56,004 nt of DNA from Akkermansia muciniphila (GTDB lineage: Bacteria > Verrucomicrobiota > Verrucomicrobiia > Verrucomicrobiales > Akkermansiaceae), in the NCBI GenBank assembly GCA_004557455.1, contig SFDX01000020.1, forward strand, positions 1-56,004, read 5' to 3'. Below the pieces are notes generated by a model. It saw nothing but the letters and a program-made list of their open reading frames with translations, was not told the DNA's origin and ran no database searches. The position numbers were made by a program, and so were the translations under genes. Of this stretch, positions 38,620 through 45,929 are shown piece after piece (the stretch's first letter is position 1; the number at the start of each line of letters is the position of its first letter).

Positions 38620-40101
38620 ATGAGTGCCCCGAATATATCCTCGTTCATCAAGCGTTTCCGCGACATCATGCGCAATGACCCCGGCATCAACGGCGATGCC
38701 CAGCGCATCGAGCAAATTGCCTGGATGCTCTTCCTGAAGGTCTACGCCGCCAAGGAGGAGGAGCGCGCCGCGCGGGAGGAGAACTTCTCTTCCATCATCC
38801 CGGAGCCCTGCCGCTGGTGCAATTGGGCTGCGGATGACCCGGACCCCGCGCGCTGCCCAACGGGGCCCGCGTTGCTGGATTTCGTGAACAATACGCTCTT
38901 CCCCACCCTGCGCTCCCTGCCTGTTACGGAGAAGACCCCGCCCGCGCAGGCCATCGTGCAGGCGGCTTTCGCGGATGCGCACAACTATATGAAGGACGGC
39001 GTGCTGCTGCGCCGGGTGCTCAACCTCATCGATGAAATCGACTTCGGGGACTATACGCAGAGCCACGCTTTCGCGGATATTTATGAGAGCCTGCTCAAGG
39101 AGCTGCAGAATGCCGGTACGGCGGGTGAATTCTACACGCCGCGCGCCGTCACGGATTTTATGGCGGAGATGATTCGCCCGCAGTTGGGGGAGACCATGGC
39201 GGACTTTGCCTGCGGCACGGGCGGTTTCATCACCTCTTGGCTCAAGGCCCTGCAGCCTGCCGTCAAGCGCGCGGATGATTTCCGCCTTTGGGCGGATTCT
39301 TTCATCGGGGTGGAGAAAAAGCCCTTCCCTTTCATGCTCTGCCTCACCAACCTGCTGCTGCATGATGCAGAGGCTCCGCGCATCACGCACGGTAACAGTC
39401 TGGCGCACGATGTGCTGGACTACACGGAGCGGGATCGGGTGGATGTCATCCTGATGAACCCGCCCTACGGTGGCTCCGAGAAGGCGGACATCAAGACCCA
39501 CTTCCCGGATGACTTGGCGAGCAGTGAGACGGCGGACCTCTTCATGGCGGTGATCCTCTACCGCCTGCGCCGCAACGGGCGCGCCGCCGTGGTGCTGCCG
39601 GACGGCTTCCTCTTCGGGTCGGATACGGCCAAGCTCACCATCAAGCAGCGCCTGCTCTCGGAGTTCAACCTGCACACCATCGTGCGCCTGCCCGCCAGCG
39701 TGTTTGCGCCCTATACCTCCATCACCACCAATATCCTGTTCTTCGACGCAACGGGGCCCACAAAGGAGACCTGGTTCTACCGCTTGGATATGCCGCAGGG
39801 CTACAAGCACTTCAGCAAGACTAAGCCCATGCGCTCCGAACACTTCGAGCCCCTGCGCCGCTGGTGGAATGCGCGTACCCCGCTGGGCGATGACGCCGCT
39901 CCGCAGGCCCGCGCTTTCTCCGCCGAGCAGCTGGCGGCCCTCGGTTACAATCTGGACCAATGCGGTTTCCCCCACACGGAGGAGGAGATCCTGCCGCCCC
40001 GCGACCTCATCCTCCGCTACCGCGAGGAACGCGCCTCTCTGAATGCAGAGATCGACCGCGTGCTCGCTGAACTTCAAGCCAAAATCGGTATCGACGTATG
40101 A
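38620..40101 (+). CDS. hsdM: Type I RM methylase subunit, second system
   Basis: A 493-residue N6-adenine methylase subunit with all canonical motifs, in contrast to the first operon: helical N-domain starting SSFIKRFRDIMRND, SAM motif I DFACGTGGF (from D195), catalytic NPPYGG (N280), and VVLPDGFLF. A Cys cluster in CRWCNWAADDPDPARC (about 65-80) is an insertion. It modifies the host target so that HsdR does not cut. Its last four bases overlap the start of hsdS. Confidence 0.95.
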   Translation: MSAPNISSFIKRFRDIMRNDPGINGDAQRIEQIAWMLFLKVYAAKEEERAAREENFSSIIPEPCRWCNWAADDPDPARCPTGPALLDFVNNTLFPTLRSLPVTEKTPPAQAIVQAAFADAHNYMKDGVLLRRVLNLIDEIDFGDYTQSHAFADIYESLLKELQNAGTAGEFYTPRAVTDFMAEMIRPQLGETMADFACGTGGFITSWLKALQPAVKRADDFRLWADSFIGVEKKPFPFMLCLTNLLLHDAEAPRITHGNSLAHDVLDYTERDRVDVILMNPPYGGSEKADIKTHFPDDLASSETADLFMAVILYRLRRNGRAAVVLPDGFLFGSDTAKLTIKQRLLSEFNLHTIVRLPASVFAPYTSITTNILFFDATGPTKETWFYRLDMPQGYKHFSKTKPMRSEHFEPLRRWWNARTPLGDDAAPQARAFSAEQLAALGYNLDQCGFPHTEEEILPPRDLILRYREERASLNAEIDRVLAELQAKIGIDV

Positions 40102-41537
40102 CCCCGCAGCAACTCAAGGCTTCCCTCCTCCAAGAGGCCATCCGGGGCAAACTCACCGACCAACGCCCCGAGGACGGCTCCGCCGAGGAGCTCTACCGCG
40201 CCATCCTCGCCGAGAAAAAACGCCTCATCAAAGCCGGTAAGCTCAAAAAAGAAAAGCCCCTCCCGCCCATCGAGGAGAAGGACATTCCCTTCGATATCCC
40301 GGAAAACTGGAAGTGGGTGAGACTGGGGGAGATTGGATCTTGGAGTTCCGGTGCTACACCGCAACGTTCTAATCCGGAGTACTTCGGAGGAAACATTCCT
40401 TGGCTGAAAACAGGTGACTTAACAGATGGATTGGTGGATGATGTTCCCGAATATATAACAGAGAAGGCTCTGAATGAAACGTCAGTGAAACTCCAGCCTG
40501 TGGGGGCGGTACTCATAGCTATGTATGGGGCCACCATTGGAAAATTGGGCATTTTGACTCGTCCAATGACAACCAATCAAGCATGCTGTGCTTGTATTCC
40601 ACACAATGGAATTGACAGGAAATTCCTTTTTTACTTCCTAATGGCAAGTCGACAAAAGTTTATTGAGAGAGGCGAAGGTGGAGCTCAGCCAAACATATCA
40701 AAGGAGAAGATTACAGCTTTTCTCCTCCCCCTTCCACCCTTGGCGGAGCAAGAGCGCATTGTGGCGAAGCTGGAGGAGCTGCTGCCGCTGGTCGAGCGCT
40801 ACGGGAAAGCCTACACGCAGTTGACGGCCCTGGAGCAGCGCTTCCCCGCCTCCATGCGCAAAAGCCTCCTCCAAGAGGCCATCCAAGGCAAACTCACCGA
40901 CCAACGTCCCGAGGACGGCTCCGCCGAGGACCTCTACCGCTCCATCCTCGCCGAGAAAAAACGACTCATCAAAGCCGGTAAGCTCAAAAAAGAAAAGCCC
41001 CTCCCACCCATCGAGGAGAAGGACATCCCCTTCGATATTCCGGAAAACTGGAAGTGGGTGAGACTGGGGGAGGTGGGTGAGCTCAAGGGTGGCTATGCCT
41101 TCAAGAGCAGCGAATACAAAGAAGCCGGGATACAGGTTGTTCGCATTGCTGATCTCGATGAAGATACTATCAGTACCCGTGATGCTGTATATTATCAAGA
41201 ATACAGTAAACTCATCCCATATCTTGTCCGGAAAGGCAGCTTCCTTATCTGTATGACCGGGAGTCTTGGTAAAATGGCTCGTGTATTAGATGATACTCCG
41301 AGATATCTCAATCAGCGTGTCGGAATGTTCGTCCCCCTTGCTTCTGTAAATGATAGCTTCCTGTGGTATTTTTTGCATACCAATCATGTAATCAGTAAAT
41401 GGATCGGTGATAAGACAGGACCAAACGGAAATATCAAAAACGAAAGCATCACAAATCTTCTTCTCCCCCTTCCGCCCTTGGCGGAGCAAGAGCGCATCGT
41501 GGCGAAGCTGGAAGAGCTGCTGCCGCTGTGTGACTAA
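40098..41537 (+). CDS. hsdS: Type I RM specificity subunit with duplicated spacer
   Basis: A 479-residue HsdS built of two nearly identical half-subunits. Each half has a constant helical segment (LLQEAI-GKLTDQRPEDGSAE through IPFDIPENWKWVRLGE), a variable TRD, and a closing LPPLAEQERIVAKLEELLP. The TRDs (about 40334-40725 and 41075-41460) are AT-richer than the constant parts. The protein stops right after the second closing segment (LPLCD), without the further helix seen after the first, so the C-terminal spacer is short. The constant 208-bp DNA blocks invite recombination that would swap TRDs and change target specificity. Confidence 0.93.
   Translation: MTPQQLKASLLQEAIRGKLTDQRPEDGSAEELYRAILAEKKRLIKAGKLKKEKPLPPIEEKDIPFDIPENWKWVRLGEIGSWSSGATPQRSNPEYFGGNIPWLKTGDLTDGLVDDVPEYITEKALNETSVKLQPVGAVLIAMYGATIGKLGILTRPMTTNQACCACIPHNGIDRKFLFYFLMASRQKFIERGEGGAQPNISKEKITAFLLPLPPLAEQERIVAKLEELLPLVERYGKAYTQLTALEQRFPASMRKSLLQEAIQGKLTDQRPEDGSAEDLYRSILAEKKRLIKAGKLKKEKPLPPIEEKDIPFDIPENWKWVRLGEVGELKGGYAFKSSEYKEAGIQVVRIADLDEDTISTRDAVYYQEYSKLIPYLVRKGSFLICMTGSLGKMARVLDDTPRYLNQRVGMFVPLASVNDSFLWYFLHTNHVISKWIGDKTGPNGNIKNESITNLLLPLPPLAEQERIVAKLEELLPLCD
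40124..40331 (+). repeat. hsdS constant block, copy 1
   Basis: This 208-bp block recurs at 40865-41072 with only about a dozen substitutions and no gap (constant offset 741 bp). It encodes the N-terminal spacer helix of the first half of HsdS. Confidence 0.9.
40726..40790 (+). repeat. hsdS closing block, copy 1
   Basis: A 65-bp block repeated at 41464-41528 with three visible substitutions (offset 738 bp). Together with the 208-bp block it brackets the first TRD. Confidence 0.85.
40865..41072 (+). repeat. hsdS constant block, copy 2
   Basis: Second copy of the 208-bp block, in front of the second TRD. Many of the differences from copy 1 are synonymous (for example GCC/GTC third positions), as expected for a duplicated functional segment. 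Confidence 0.9.
41464..41528 (+). repeat. hsdS closing block, copy 2
   Basis: Second copy of the 65-bp block, closing the second TRD and running into the hsdS stop at 41537. Confidence 0.85.
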
Positions 41538-41586
41538 GGCCCCACCCATCCCCGCCGGGATAGTAGGCAGATGATATGATGGGAGG

Positions 41587-41747
41587 ACGCGGAATTTTCG
41601 GAAGATTCGGAAACTTGAATATCATGCTGTTCTTTGACGAGAATTCAAAGCAAATTCATCATAGGCAGCTACAGAATATTCAGCAAAATAGTCTCAAGCA
41701 AGGCACCGTATCAACTTCCCTTTTCCAACCTTCCGAAATTTCCGCGT
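41587..41747. repeat. Imperfect inverted-repeat element after hsdS
   Basis: ACGCGGAATTTTCGGAAG at 41587-41604 is mirrored by CTTCCGAAATTTCCGCGT at 41730-41747 with one mismatch; similarity continues inward with GGAAA/TTTCC. The 160-bp element sits in a gene-free gap of 346 bp (41538-41883), which is otherwise AT-rich with no convincing open frame. It could be a small non-autonomous mobile element (MITE-like) or a scar of RM/AbiE acquisition. No target duplication is obvious. Confidence 0.45.
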
Positions 41748-41883
41748 TAGCCCCCCTCTCTTCCGTCTACCACTGCGGTGTGAGGCCTCGCACCCTTACA
41801 TTCATGTAGTCAGTGGCCTTTCTGCACATAATTCCTGCAAACTTATTCGATTTCCATATCTTATTGCGGGAAATATGCAAATC

Positions 41884-42693
41884 TCAGAGTTGCGAACGAT
41901 ATAGATCAATGTGTCGAAAAAGTGCCCGGTCAACTTCATCGTAGGCCTCATCAGCGGAAAAACGAACGGAGGGGAGAACGATGGGGGCTGTGTCGCATAC
42001 GAAATCGTGCATCGAGAGCTTTTCCTCCATGTTCATAGAAAACTCCTTGTAGGTGGGGACTTTATCCGCTGCGGAAAGCATATATCGCACGAAACACCTC
42101 AGAACAGGGTCGCGATTAACCGCTGCATGTCTGAGGGCGTATGCCAAGTCAAACAGGTCTCTGCCTTTCTTGCGTTGAAAGAGAGCTCTCATTTTCGTAC
42201 CCAGCAGTTCATCAAGCTCATAGGTGGTCAGGAGCGCTTCTCCCGAGAACCATGCCGTCTGCATGGAGAACGGAAAATAGACCCATGGGAGGACATGGAA
42301 ATGTTCTCGACAATTGATTTCCACCTTGAGTCGCATGGGTTCTACGGGCTCAATTTCCGAGTCAAAGCGGTAAATGAGCTTGTTACTCATTCTCGTGGTC
42401 TTGGTAGACGGGGAACCGAGAAAGTCCAGGGCCTCCCGCAGGTGATCCATGATGGGGCGTATGGGGCCCGGATGGATCTGCACCAGGTCTATGTCCTCCG
42501 AGTATCTCGGCTGGGGCTTCAGGTAAAGCTTGTGCAGTGCCGTTCCCCCGCGAAAGGCAAGCTCCCCGCGCAGGAACGGATCACTGAATACAGCGATGAG
42601 GGCCCGGCTGATGATCATATCCTGCTCAACCATGGCATTCGTGCTCCACGGATGATCCGCACGCCATTCTTTGATGTATTCGGCTTCAATCAT
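41884..42693 (-). CDS. abiEii: AbiEii-type nucleotidyltransferase toxin
   Basis: A 269-residue DUF1814/AbiEii protein. The nucleotidyltransferase site is visible: FRGGTALHKLYL (G49-T51) and SEDIDLV with D67 and D69 as metal-binding Asps. The later LLGTKMRALFQRKKGRDLFDLAYAL block has the Lys/Arg-Asp of the family. In type IV AbiE systems this toxin stops growth when phage attack upsets the balance; related MenT enzymes add nucleotides to tRNA. It overlaps the antitoxin gene upstream by 8 bp, the usual order. Confidence 0.92.
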   Translation of the reverse strand: MIEAEYIKEWRADHPWSTNAMVEQDMIISRALIAVFSDPFLRGELAFRGGTALHKLYLKPQPRYSEDIDLVQIHPGPIRPIMDHLREALDFLGSPSTKTTRMSNKLIYRFDSEIEPVEPMRLKVEINCREHFHVLPWVYFPFSMQTAWFSGEALLTTYELDELLGTKMRALFQRKKGRDLFDLAYALRHAAVNRDPVLRCFVRYMLSAADKVPTYKEFSMNMEEKLSMHDFVCDTAPIVLPSVRFSADEAYDEVDRALFRHIDLYRSQL

Positions 42694-43513
42694 CGAGGTC
42701 GTTTTCGGGGTGAGTGTTGACGCAGATCTTCCATCCGGGGTCGTAGCAGTCTCCGCTCAACGGAAGGGTGGGGTCTAACTTTGTCCGTCGTGTCTTATCC
42801 GGTGACTTGCTGATGAAATCGTATAATTGCCCGGACTCGGTTTGCCTGTTCAGCAGGGAATCCAAAAGGTATCCCAAGCGCTGGAGCACCGGTATGGGCA
42901 CGTAATCATACAGCTCCTTCGGCAGTCGGTCGAAGCGGCATGACTCGGTGAGCTCATCTAATACCGTGAGGACATGGGAGAGTCCGCCGGAGGCTTTTGT
43001 ATACTGTACCAGAGAGCACGCGGTGAACTCCGGAGAGGAGATCAGCATGCTGCTGTATTGCGTTTTGATACGGCGTACCAGCGCATCCGGAAACCCCTGC
43101 CGAACCTGCGATTTGGATATAAAACGCAGGAAGTTTGTCTGTTTGTCGGAGTTGCGGGGCGCCGGCTCGGATGTCATGACGGTGAAGGTCATGGGGCGTT
43201 GATGGGCCGCACCGTAGAAGGCCGCTGCATTGAGCAGGGAGACGCAGTACGGCCTGCCCAGGTAGCGCATGAGTTTGTCGATGTATTCGGAGACGGGGAG
43301 TATCCCGGCATCTTGGTATTCCGGGGGCAGAATCACATAAAAGCCTCGCCAAGCCGATGCAATCAGCCGCATGCGACAAGCCCGATGCAGGGCAGCATTC
43401 AGGGTAAGGAACGGCATATCCGGGAGCTGCTCCCGAATCTCTTCCTTCGTAAAGGACATACGCCCACACCGGGCGAGCCTTTGAATCCACTTCCTGACAG
43501 TGAGTTTTTGCAT
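42686..43513 (-). CDS. abiEi: AbiEi-type antitoxin
   Basis: A 275-residue AbiEi antitoxin. The N-terminal ~65 residues form a winged helix (TKEEIREQLPDMPFLTLNAALHR as recognition region), used for binding its own promoter; the following domain has GFYVILPPEYQDAGILP, LGRPYCVSLLNAAAFYGAAHQ and a long helical part, typical of AbiEi_1. It neutralises the toxin encoded just downstream and probably autorepresses the operon. The C-terminal ~60 residues are charged and look disordered. Confidence 0.9.
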   Translation of the reverse strand: MQKLTVRKWIQRLARCGRMSFTKEEIREQLPDMPFLTLNAALHRACRMRLIASAWRGFYVILPPEYQDAGILPVSEYIDKLMRYLGRPYCVSLLNAAAFYGAAHQRPMTFTVMTSEPAPRNSDKQTNFLRFISKSQVRQGFPDALVRRIKTQYSSMLISSPEFTACSLVQYTKASGGLSHVLTVLDELTESCRFDRLPKELYDYVPIPVLQRLGYLLDSLLNRQTESGQLYDFISKSPDKTRRTKLDPTLPLSGDCYDPGWKICVNTHPENDLDD

Positions 43514-43525
43514 CCTTCCTGCGTT

Positions 43526-43553
43526 ATTATACGAAAATCCTTTATAATTGCAA
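43526..43553 (-). promoter_or_regulatory. abiE promoter
   Basis: On the minus strand: TTGCAA (43548-43553), 16 bp and TATAAT (43526-43531), followed by AACGCAGGAAGG and the ATG at 43513. Here a true Shine-Dalgarno (AGGAAGG) is present, unlike at most promoters of the window. The rest of the 43514-43997 gap holds the terminator and direct repeat listed below. Confidence 0.7.
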
Positions 43554-43730
43554 GAAAAATGTGCAGAATCTCCTTAAAACTCTACAACCACAGCGGCAGG
43601 AAGGCTCCTCCAAGCCCGGCATACCTCCTTCCCCGCTGTGCCATCCTGCTTCCTTCTTTTGTATCGGTTCTCACCCTCTGTATGCACATCCCTTATACTC
43701 GCCTTTCGTACGCTCTACAAGCCAAAATTC

Positions 43731-43759
43731 AAAAAGCCCCCGGAACTGGGGGCTTTTTT
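43731..43759 (+). terminator. Strong bidirectional terminator
   Basis: AAAAAGCCCCC (43731-43741), a 6-nt loop and GGGGGCTTTTTT (43748-43759). T-runs flank the GC stem on both strands. No plus-strand gene precedes it, so it may shield the AbiE operon from prophage transcription coming from the right. Confidence 0.85.
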
Positions 43760-43798
43760 GCATCGTTTCGTACGACTTTGTTTGATAACTGGGGGCGA

Positions 43799-43874
43799 CA
43801 GGATACTAACTCGTTGAGAATCAACAGCTTACGAAATCCTGTGCACATTTTTGTGCACATAGGAGGCTAGAATC
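43799..43874. repeat. Direct repeat, left copy (possible att-like junction)
   Basis: A 76-bp sequence starting CAGGATACTAACTCG, with the near-palindrome TTGAGAATCAA and the doubled TGTGCACA box, ending AGGAGGCTAGAATC. It recurs at 45995-46070 with one visible mismatch (CCTG/CTTG). It marks the left edge of the phage-like DNA next to the AbiE operon. Confidence 0.65.
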
Positions 43875-43892
43875 AGCACCACGGGGAGGTAA

Positions 43893-43921
43893 AAACCGCC
43901 GGGGATGTACTCCGGCGGTTT
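43893..43921 (-). terminator. Terminator of the Cys-rich gene, copy 1
   Basis: A perfect 10-bp stem, AAACCGCCGG (43893-43902) with CCGGCGGTTT (43912-43921). On the minus strand it is followed by TTACC and, with the stem's own T's, gives a run of five T, so it ends transcripts from the right. Confidence 0.8.
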
Positions 43922-43997
43922 GAGGTGGTGACCCTTTGGCTCCGTCCACGCAGTGTGGAGGCAGGAGGTGGGGCAGGGGATGCTTGCAGGGCTTGGG

Positions 43998-44387
43998 TCA
44001 TTTGTCTGCCTCTGCATTTTCCTGCGGCTCGTAGAACGGGCAGGGGAGGCCGTTATCACAAACGTTTCCCGGGCGCATCTCGCCCATCTCCTCGCGCCAG
44101 CGAGGGCAGTACATTCTGTATGCCTGACTTAAATGTGACATTTTGTAAATATAATCCTCCGAGTACGTTTCGCCATACCTTTTTGCTCTTTCGCGCCAAG
44201 ACTGAAGCGCGTGCTCACTGACGTGGGCGCAGGTCTTACACTGGGTGCACGTGGGAGCATACCAATCGTAAAACATCAGATGCTCCTCGCCTCGCGAAAA
44301 CTCAAGAGGCTTCCCATCTCCTCTGTGGTAGAAAACATACTTACCAATCCGAACTGTAATGTTTCCGTATGCTTTGAATCTTGCCAT
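43998..44387 (-). CDS. Cys-rich small prophage protein, copy 1
   Basis: A 129-residue protein of unknown family. It has a beta-rich N-terminus (GNITVRIGKYVFYHRGDGKPLEF), then CTQCKTC and later CPRW, NVCDNGLPCPFYEP: seven or more Cys spaced like a metal-binding protein. Its paralogue at 46195-46575 keeps all these Cys. A separate promoter (44394-44421) lies 6 bp before the start, inside the gap after the ADP-ribosyltransferase gene, and a terminator follows, so it is expressed independently. The constant pairing with the ART gene suggests a partner, immunity or accessory role, which is inference only. Confidence 0.7.
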   Translation of the reverse strand: MARFKAYGNITVRIGKYVFYHRGDGKPLEFSRGEEHLMFYDWYAPTCTQCKTCAHVSEHALQSWRERAKRYGETYSEDYIYKMSHLSQAYRMYCPRWREEMGEMRPGNVCDNGLPCPFYEPQENAEADK

Positions 44388-44393
44388 GGCTTC

Positions 44394-44421
44394 ATTATGG
44401 ATGTTTTATTGCGAAAGTCAA
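44394..44421 (-). promoter_or_regulatory. Promoter of the Cys-rich gene, copy 1
   Basis: On the minus strand: TTGACT (44416-44421), 16 bp and CATAAT (44394-44399), 6 bases before the ATG. The same arrangement (TTGACT-16-CATAAT-6-ATG) precedes the second copy at 46575. Confidence 0.65.
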
Positions 44422-44454
44422 GTGTTTATCATACTTTTTTGAAAAAAACGGAAA

Positions 44455-45045
44455 TTAATCAGGAATGCCGTCTACTCGCATGACAAAGTAAGGAACTCCG
44501 TCGACAACTTTTGCGCTTAGGATTGTTATTTTGTTTTTGTTTCCTGCGACGATTTCTTGTTCGTTACCCATCGCCCCCCTTTTACCGACAAAAACACCTC
44601 TAGCCCCTTTTCCCGCAACGTATCCGATTTTGATGGGGCCGAAACCACCTGCAACTAAAGGGCTCATGGATGATGATGATGACCTTGGGTTTGTAAATTG
44701 TGTCCCTTCAAGTTTCTTGAGTTCGGCATTCAACTCTGCGATATCCTTAGCTGTTAAATAGTTCTCTTTATCAAACTTATCCGGTAACGGCATGGAACCT
44801 TCAGGATCGAACTGCTCGGAATGGCACCCTCGACTGAGGAGGGTACCCTCAGGAATGATTTGAGAATTCTGAATCTCGTGCCATGTATCAACGACGTCCT
44901 TGTCTTTTTCCGGAAGACGGTCGTACTCATTTTTATCGCTCTGAGCGTCATACAGCACCCGCACCTTCCACAGATTATCGGGCCCCACGTGGGCGGCTGC
45001 CAAAAGCGCCGCCGCTCTCCGCTTGTTGAACTCCTGCTCCGTCAT
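44455..45045 (-). CDS. Putative ADP-ribosyltransferase, short form
   Basis: A 196-residue protein starting MTEQEFNKRRAAALLAAAHV, the same N-terminus as the large protein encoded at 49150. The C-terminal ~130 residues look like an R-S-E class ADP-ribosyltransferase: R72 in LLSRGCH (the NAD-binding Arg), a serine run S122-S126 in NPRSSSSS, and the ExE pair E162/E164 in GNEQEIVAGN, followed by a strand KITILSAKV. Compared with the large copy it lacks the whole Pro/Gln-rich middle, so it is either an internal deletion or a compact paralogue. The target is unknown. The start is set by the promoter at 45052-45079. Confidence 0.65.
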   Translation of the reverse strand: MTEQEFNKRRAAALLAAAHVGPDNLWKVRVLYDAQSDKNEYDRLPEKDKDVVDTWHEIQNSQIIPEGTLLSRGCHSEQFDPEGSMPLPDKFDKENYLTAKDIAELNAELKKLEGTQFTNPRSSSSSMSPLVAGGFGPIKIGYVAGKGARGVFVGKRGAMGNEQEIVAGNKNKITILSAKVVDGVPYFVMRVDGIPD

Positions 45046-45051
45046 GCCTCC

Positions 45052-45099
45052 ATTGTAGCAATCCCGTTTTCTCATTCAACCGCGCCTCGGTGGGCTGGA
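45052..45099 (-). promoter_or_regulatory. ART short-form promoter with upstream motif
   Basis: On the minus strand: TTGAAT (45074-45079), 16 bp and TACAAT (45052-45057), 6 bases before the ATG at 45045. A degenerate copy of the prophage motif (plus strand CGGTGGGCTGGA, 45088-45099) starts 31 bp from the -10 box, as at the 49150 promoter. Confidence 0.65.
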
Positions 45100-45209
45100 A
45101 ATTCAATGCCAAAACACCACAAAACGCCCTTTTCTTCCTCAAATCACGCCAAACTCCTCGCCGAACGCAAAAAATAGCAGCTTTTTTTCGCCCTTTTTCA
45201 CATTTTGTG

Positions 45210-45237
45210 TTGACATATGCCCCAAAAGAACTAATAT
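45210..45237 (+). promoter_or_regulatory. Array promoter A1
   Basis: Perfect TTGACA (45210-45215), 16 bp and TAATAT (45232-45237), preceded by a T-rich stretch (TTTTTTTCGCCC) and CATTTTGTG shared by all array promoters. Confidence 0.65.
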
Positions 45238-45240
45238 AAA

Positions 45241-45324
45241 GGTCCTGACAGCAACTTTACTTGGCATGGCGTAGCCTTGTATTAGTAGCATGGGGCTGGC
45301 GCCCGTTTCACCTGTCGGTAGACC
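45241..45324 (+). ncRNA. Predicted structured RNA A, copy 1
   Basis: GGTCCTGACAG (45241-45251) pairs with CTGTCGG and GACC (45312-45324) around a 2-nt TA bulge, closing an 84-nt element; inside, GGGC and GCCC around TGGC form a further hairpin. It begins directly after promoter A1. Copy 2 at 45631-45714 is identical. I know of no named RNA with this sequence; it could also be a dispersed host repeat. Confidence 0.35.
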
Positions 45325-45367
45325 CCGGTAAAATAGCAACTTTTTTCGCCTTTTTTCATATTTTGTG

Positions 45368-45396
45368 TTGACTTCTGCCAACTTCGTTGCTAAAAT
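45368..45396 (+). promoter_or_regulatory. Array promoter B1
   Basis: TTGACT (45368-45373), 17 bp and TAAAAT (45391-45396), with the shared T-rich upstream sequence. Confidence 0.6.
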
Positions 45397-45402
45397 CGAC
45401 CG

Positions 45403-45564
45403 CGTTGGGGGGGGAGCTCGGGAGGACCCGCGGCCCCGGTACGGACGTAAGCGAGGGGAAAACATCTCGCCCCGCGGCCCGAGCTCCCCAGGTTTATTTC
45501 CTCTTTCTTCTCCTACGCTTTTTGCGTGGGTCTGTTGGTTCTGTATACTTGGCCCACGCAAAAA
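45403..45564 (+). ncRNA. Predicted structured RNA B, copy 1
   Basis: Two hairpins follow promoter B1. Hairpin 1: GGGGAGCTCGGG (45411-45422) with CCCGAGCTCCCC (45478-45489), a perfect 12-bp stem enclosing CCGCGG/CCGCGG and GCGAG/CTCGC inner pairs. A pyrimidine-rich linker leads to hairpin 2: TTTTTGCGTGGG (45519-45530) with CCCACGCAAAAA (45553-45564), then T-rich sequence that may end transcription. Confidence 0.4.
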
Positions 45565-45599
45565 ATAGCAGCTTTTTTCGCCCTTTTTCATATTTTGTG

Positions 45600-45627
45600 T
45601 TGACATATGCCCCAAAAGAGCTAATAT
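45600..45627 (+). promoter_or_regulatory. Array promoter A2
   Basis: Same sequence as A1 at an offset of 390 bp: TTGACA (45600-45605), 16 bp and TAATAT (45622-45627). Confidence 0.65.
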
Positions 45628-45630
45628 AAA

Positions 45631-45714
45631 GGTCCTGACAGCAACTTTACTTGGCATGGCGTAGCCTTGTATTAGTAGCATGGGGCTGGCGCCCGTTTCA
45701 CCTGTCGGTAGACC
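45631..45714 (+). ncRNA. Predicted structured RNA A, copy 2
   Basis: Identical over 84 nt to copy 1, while the flanks differ. That sharp conservation boundary coincides with the ends of the predicted closing stem. Confidence 0.35.
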
Positions 45715-45733
45715 CCGGTTTTTATATTTTGTG

Positions 45734-45762
45734 TTGACTTCTGCTGACTTCGTTGCTAAAAT
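45734..45762 (+). promoter_or_regulatory. Array promoter B2
   Basis: TTGACT (45734-45739), 17 bp and TAAAAT (45757-45762); the spacer differs from B1 by two bases. Confidence 0.6.
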
Positions 45763-45768
45763 CAACCG

Positions 45769-45929
45769 CGTTGGGGGGAGCTCGGGAACGCCCCGCGGAA
45801 CGTTAGGGACGTAAAGCGAGGGTAAACATGATCGCGCCGCGGGCCCGAGCTCCCCAGGTTTATTTCCTCTTTCTTCTCCTACGTTTTTTGCGTGGGCTGT
45901 TGTTCCTGTATACTTGGCTCACGCAAAAA
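45769..45929 (+). ncRNA. Predicted structured RNA B, copy 2
   Basis: The 12-bp stem of hairpin 1 is kept exactly (45775-45786 with 45844-45855) although the loop has changed at many sites, and its inner stem CCCGCGG/CCGCGGG is kept. In hairpin 2 (45884-45896 with 45918-45929) the 3' strand has CTCACGC instead of CCCACGC, turning a G-C into a G-U pair. These changes preserve pairing. Confidence 0.4.

Noticed and set aside
36856..40077. A 1073-codon minus-strand open frame opposite hsdR and hsdM
   Set aside because: Antisense shadow of two clear RM genes, with no start signal and shadow-type composition.
45139..45765. Minus-strand open frame of 208 codons across the repeat array
   Set aside because: It is internally repetitive because it spans two copies of the array, has no promoter or ribosome site, and crosses several strong plus-strand promoters.
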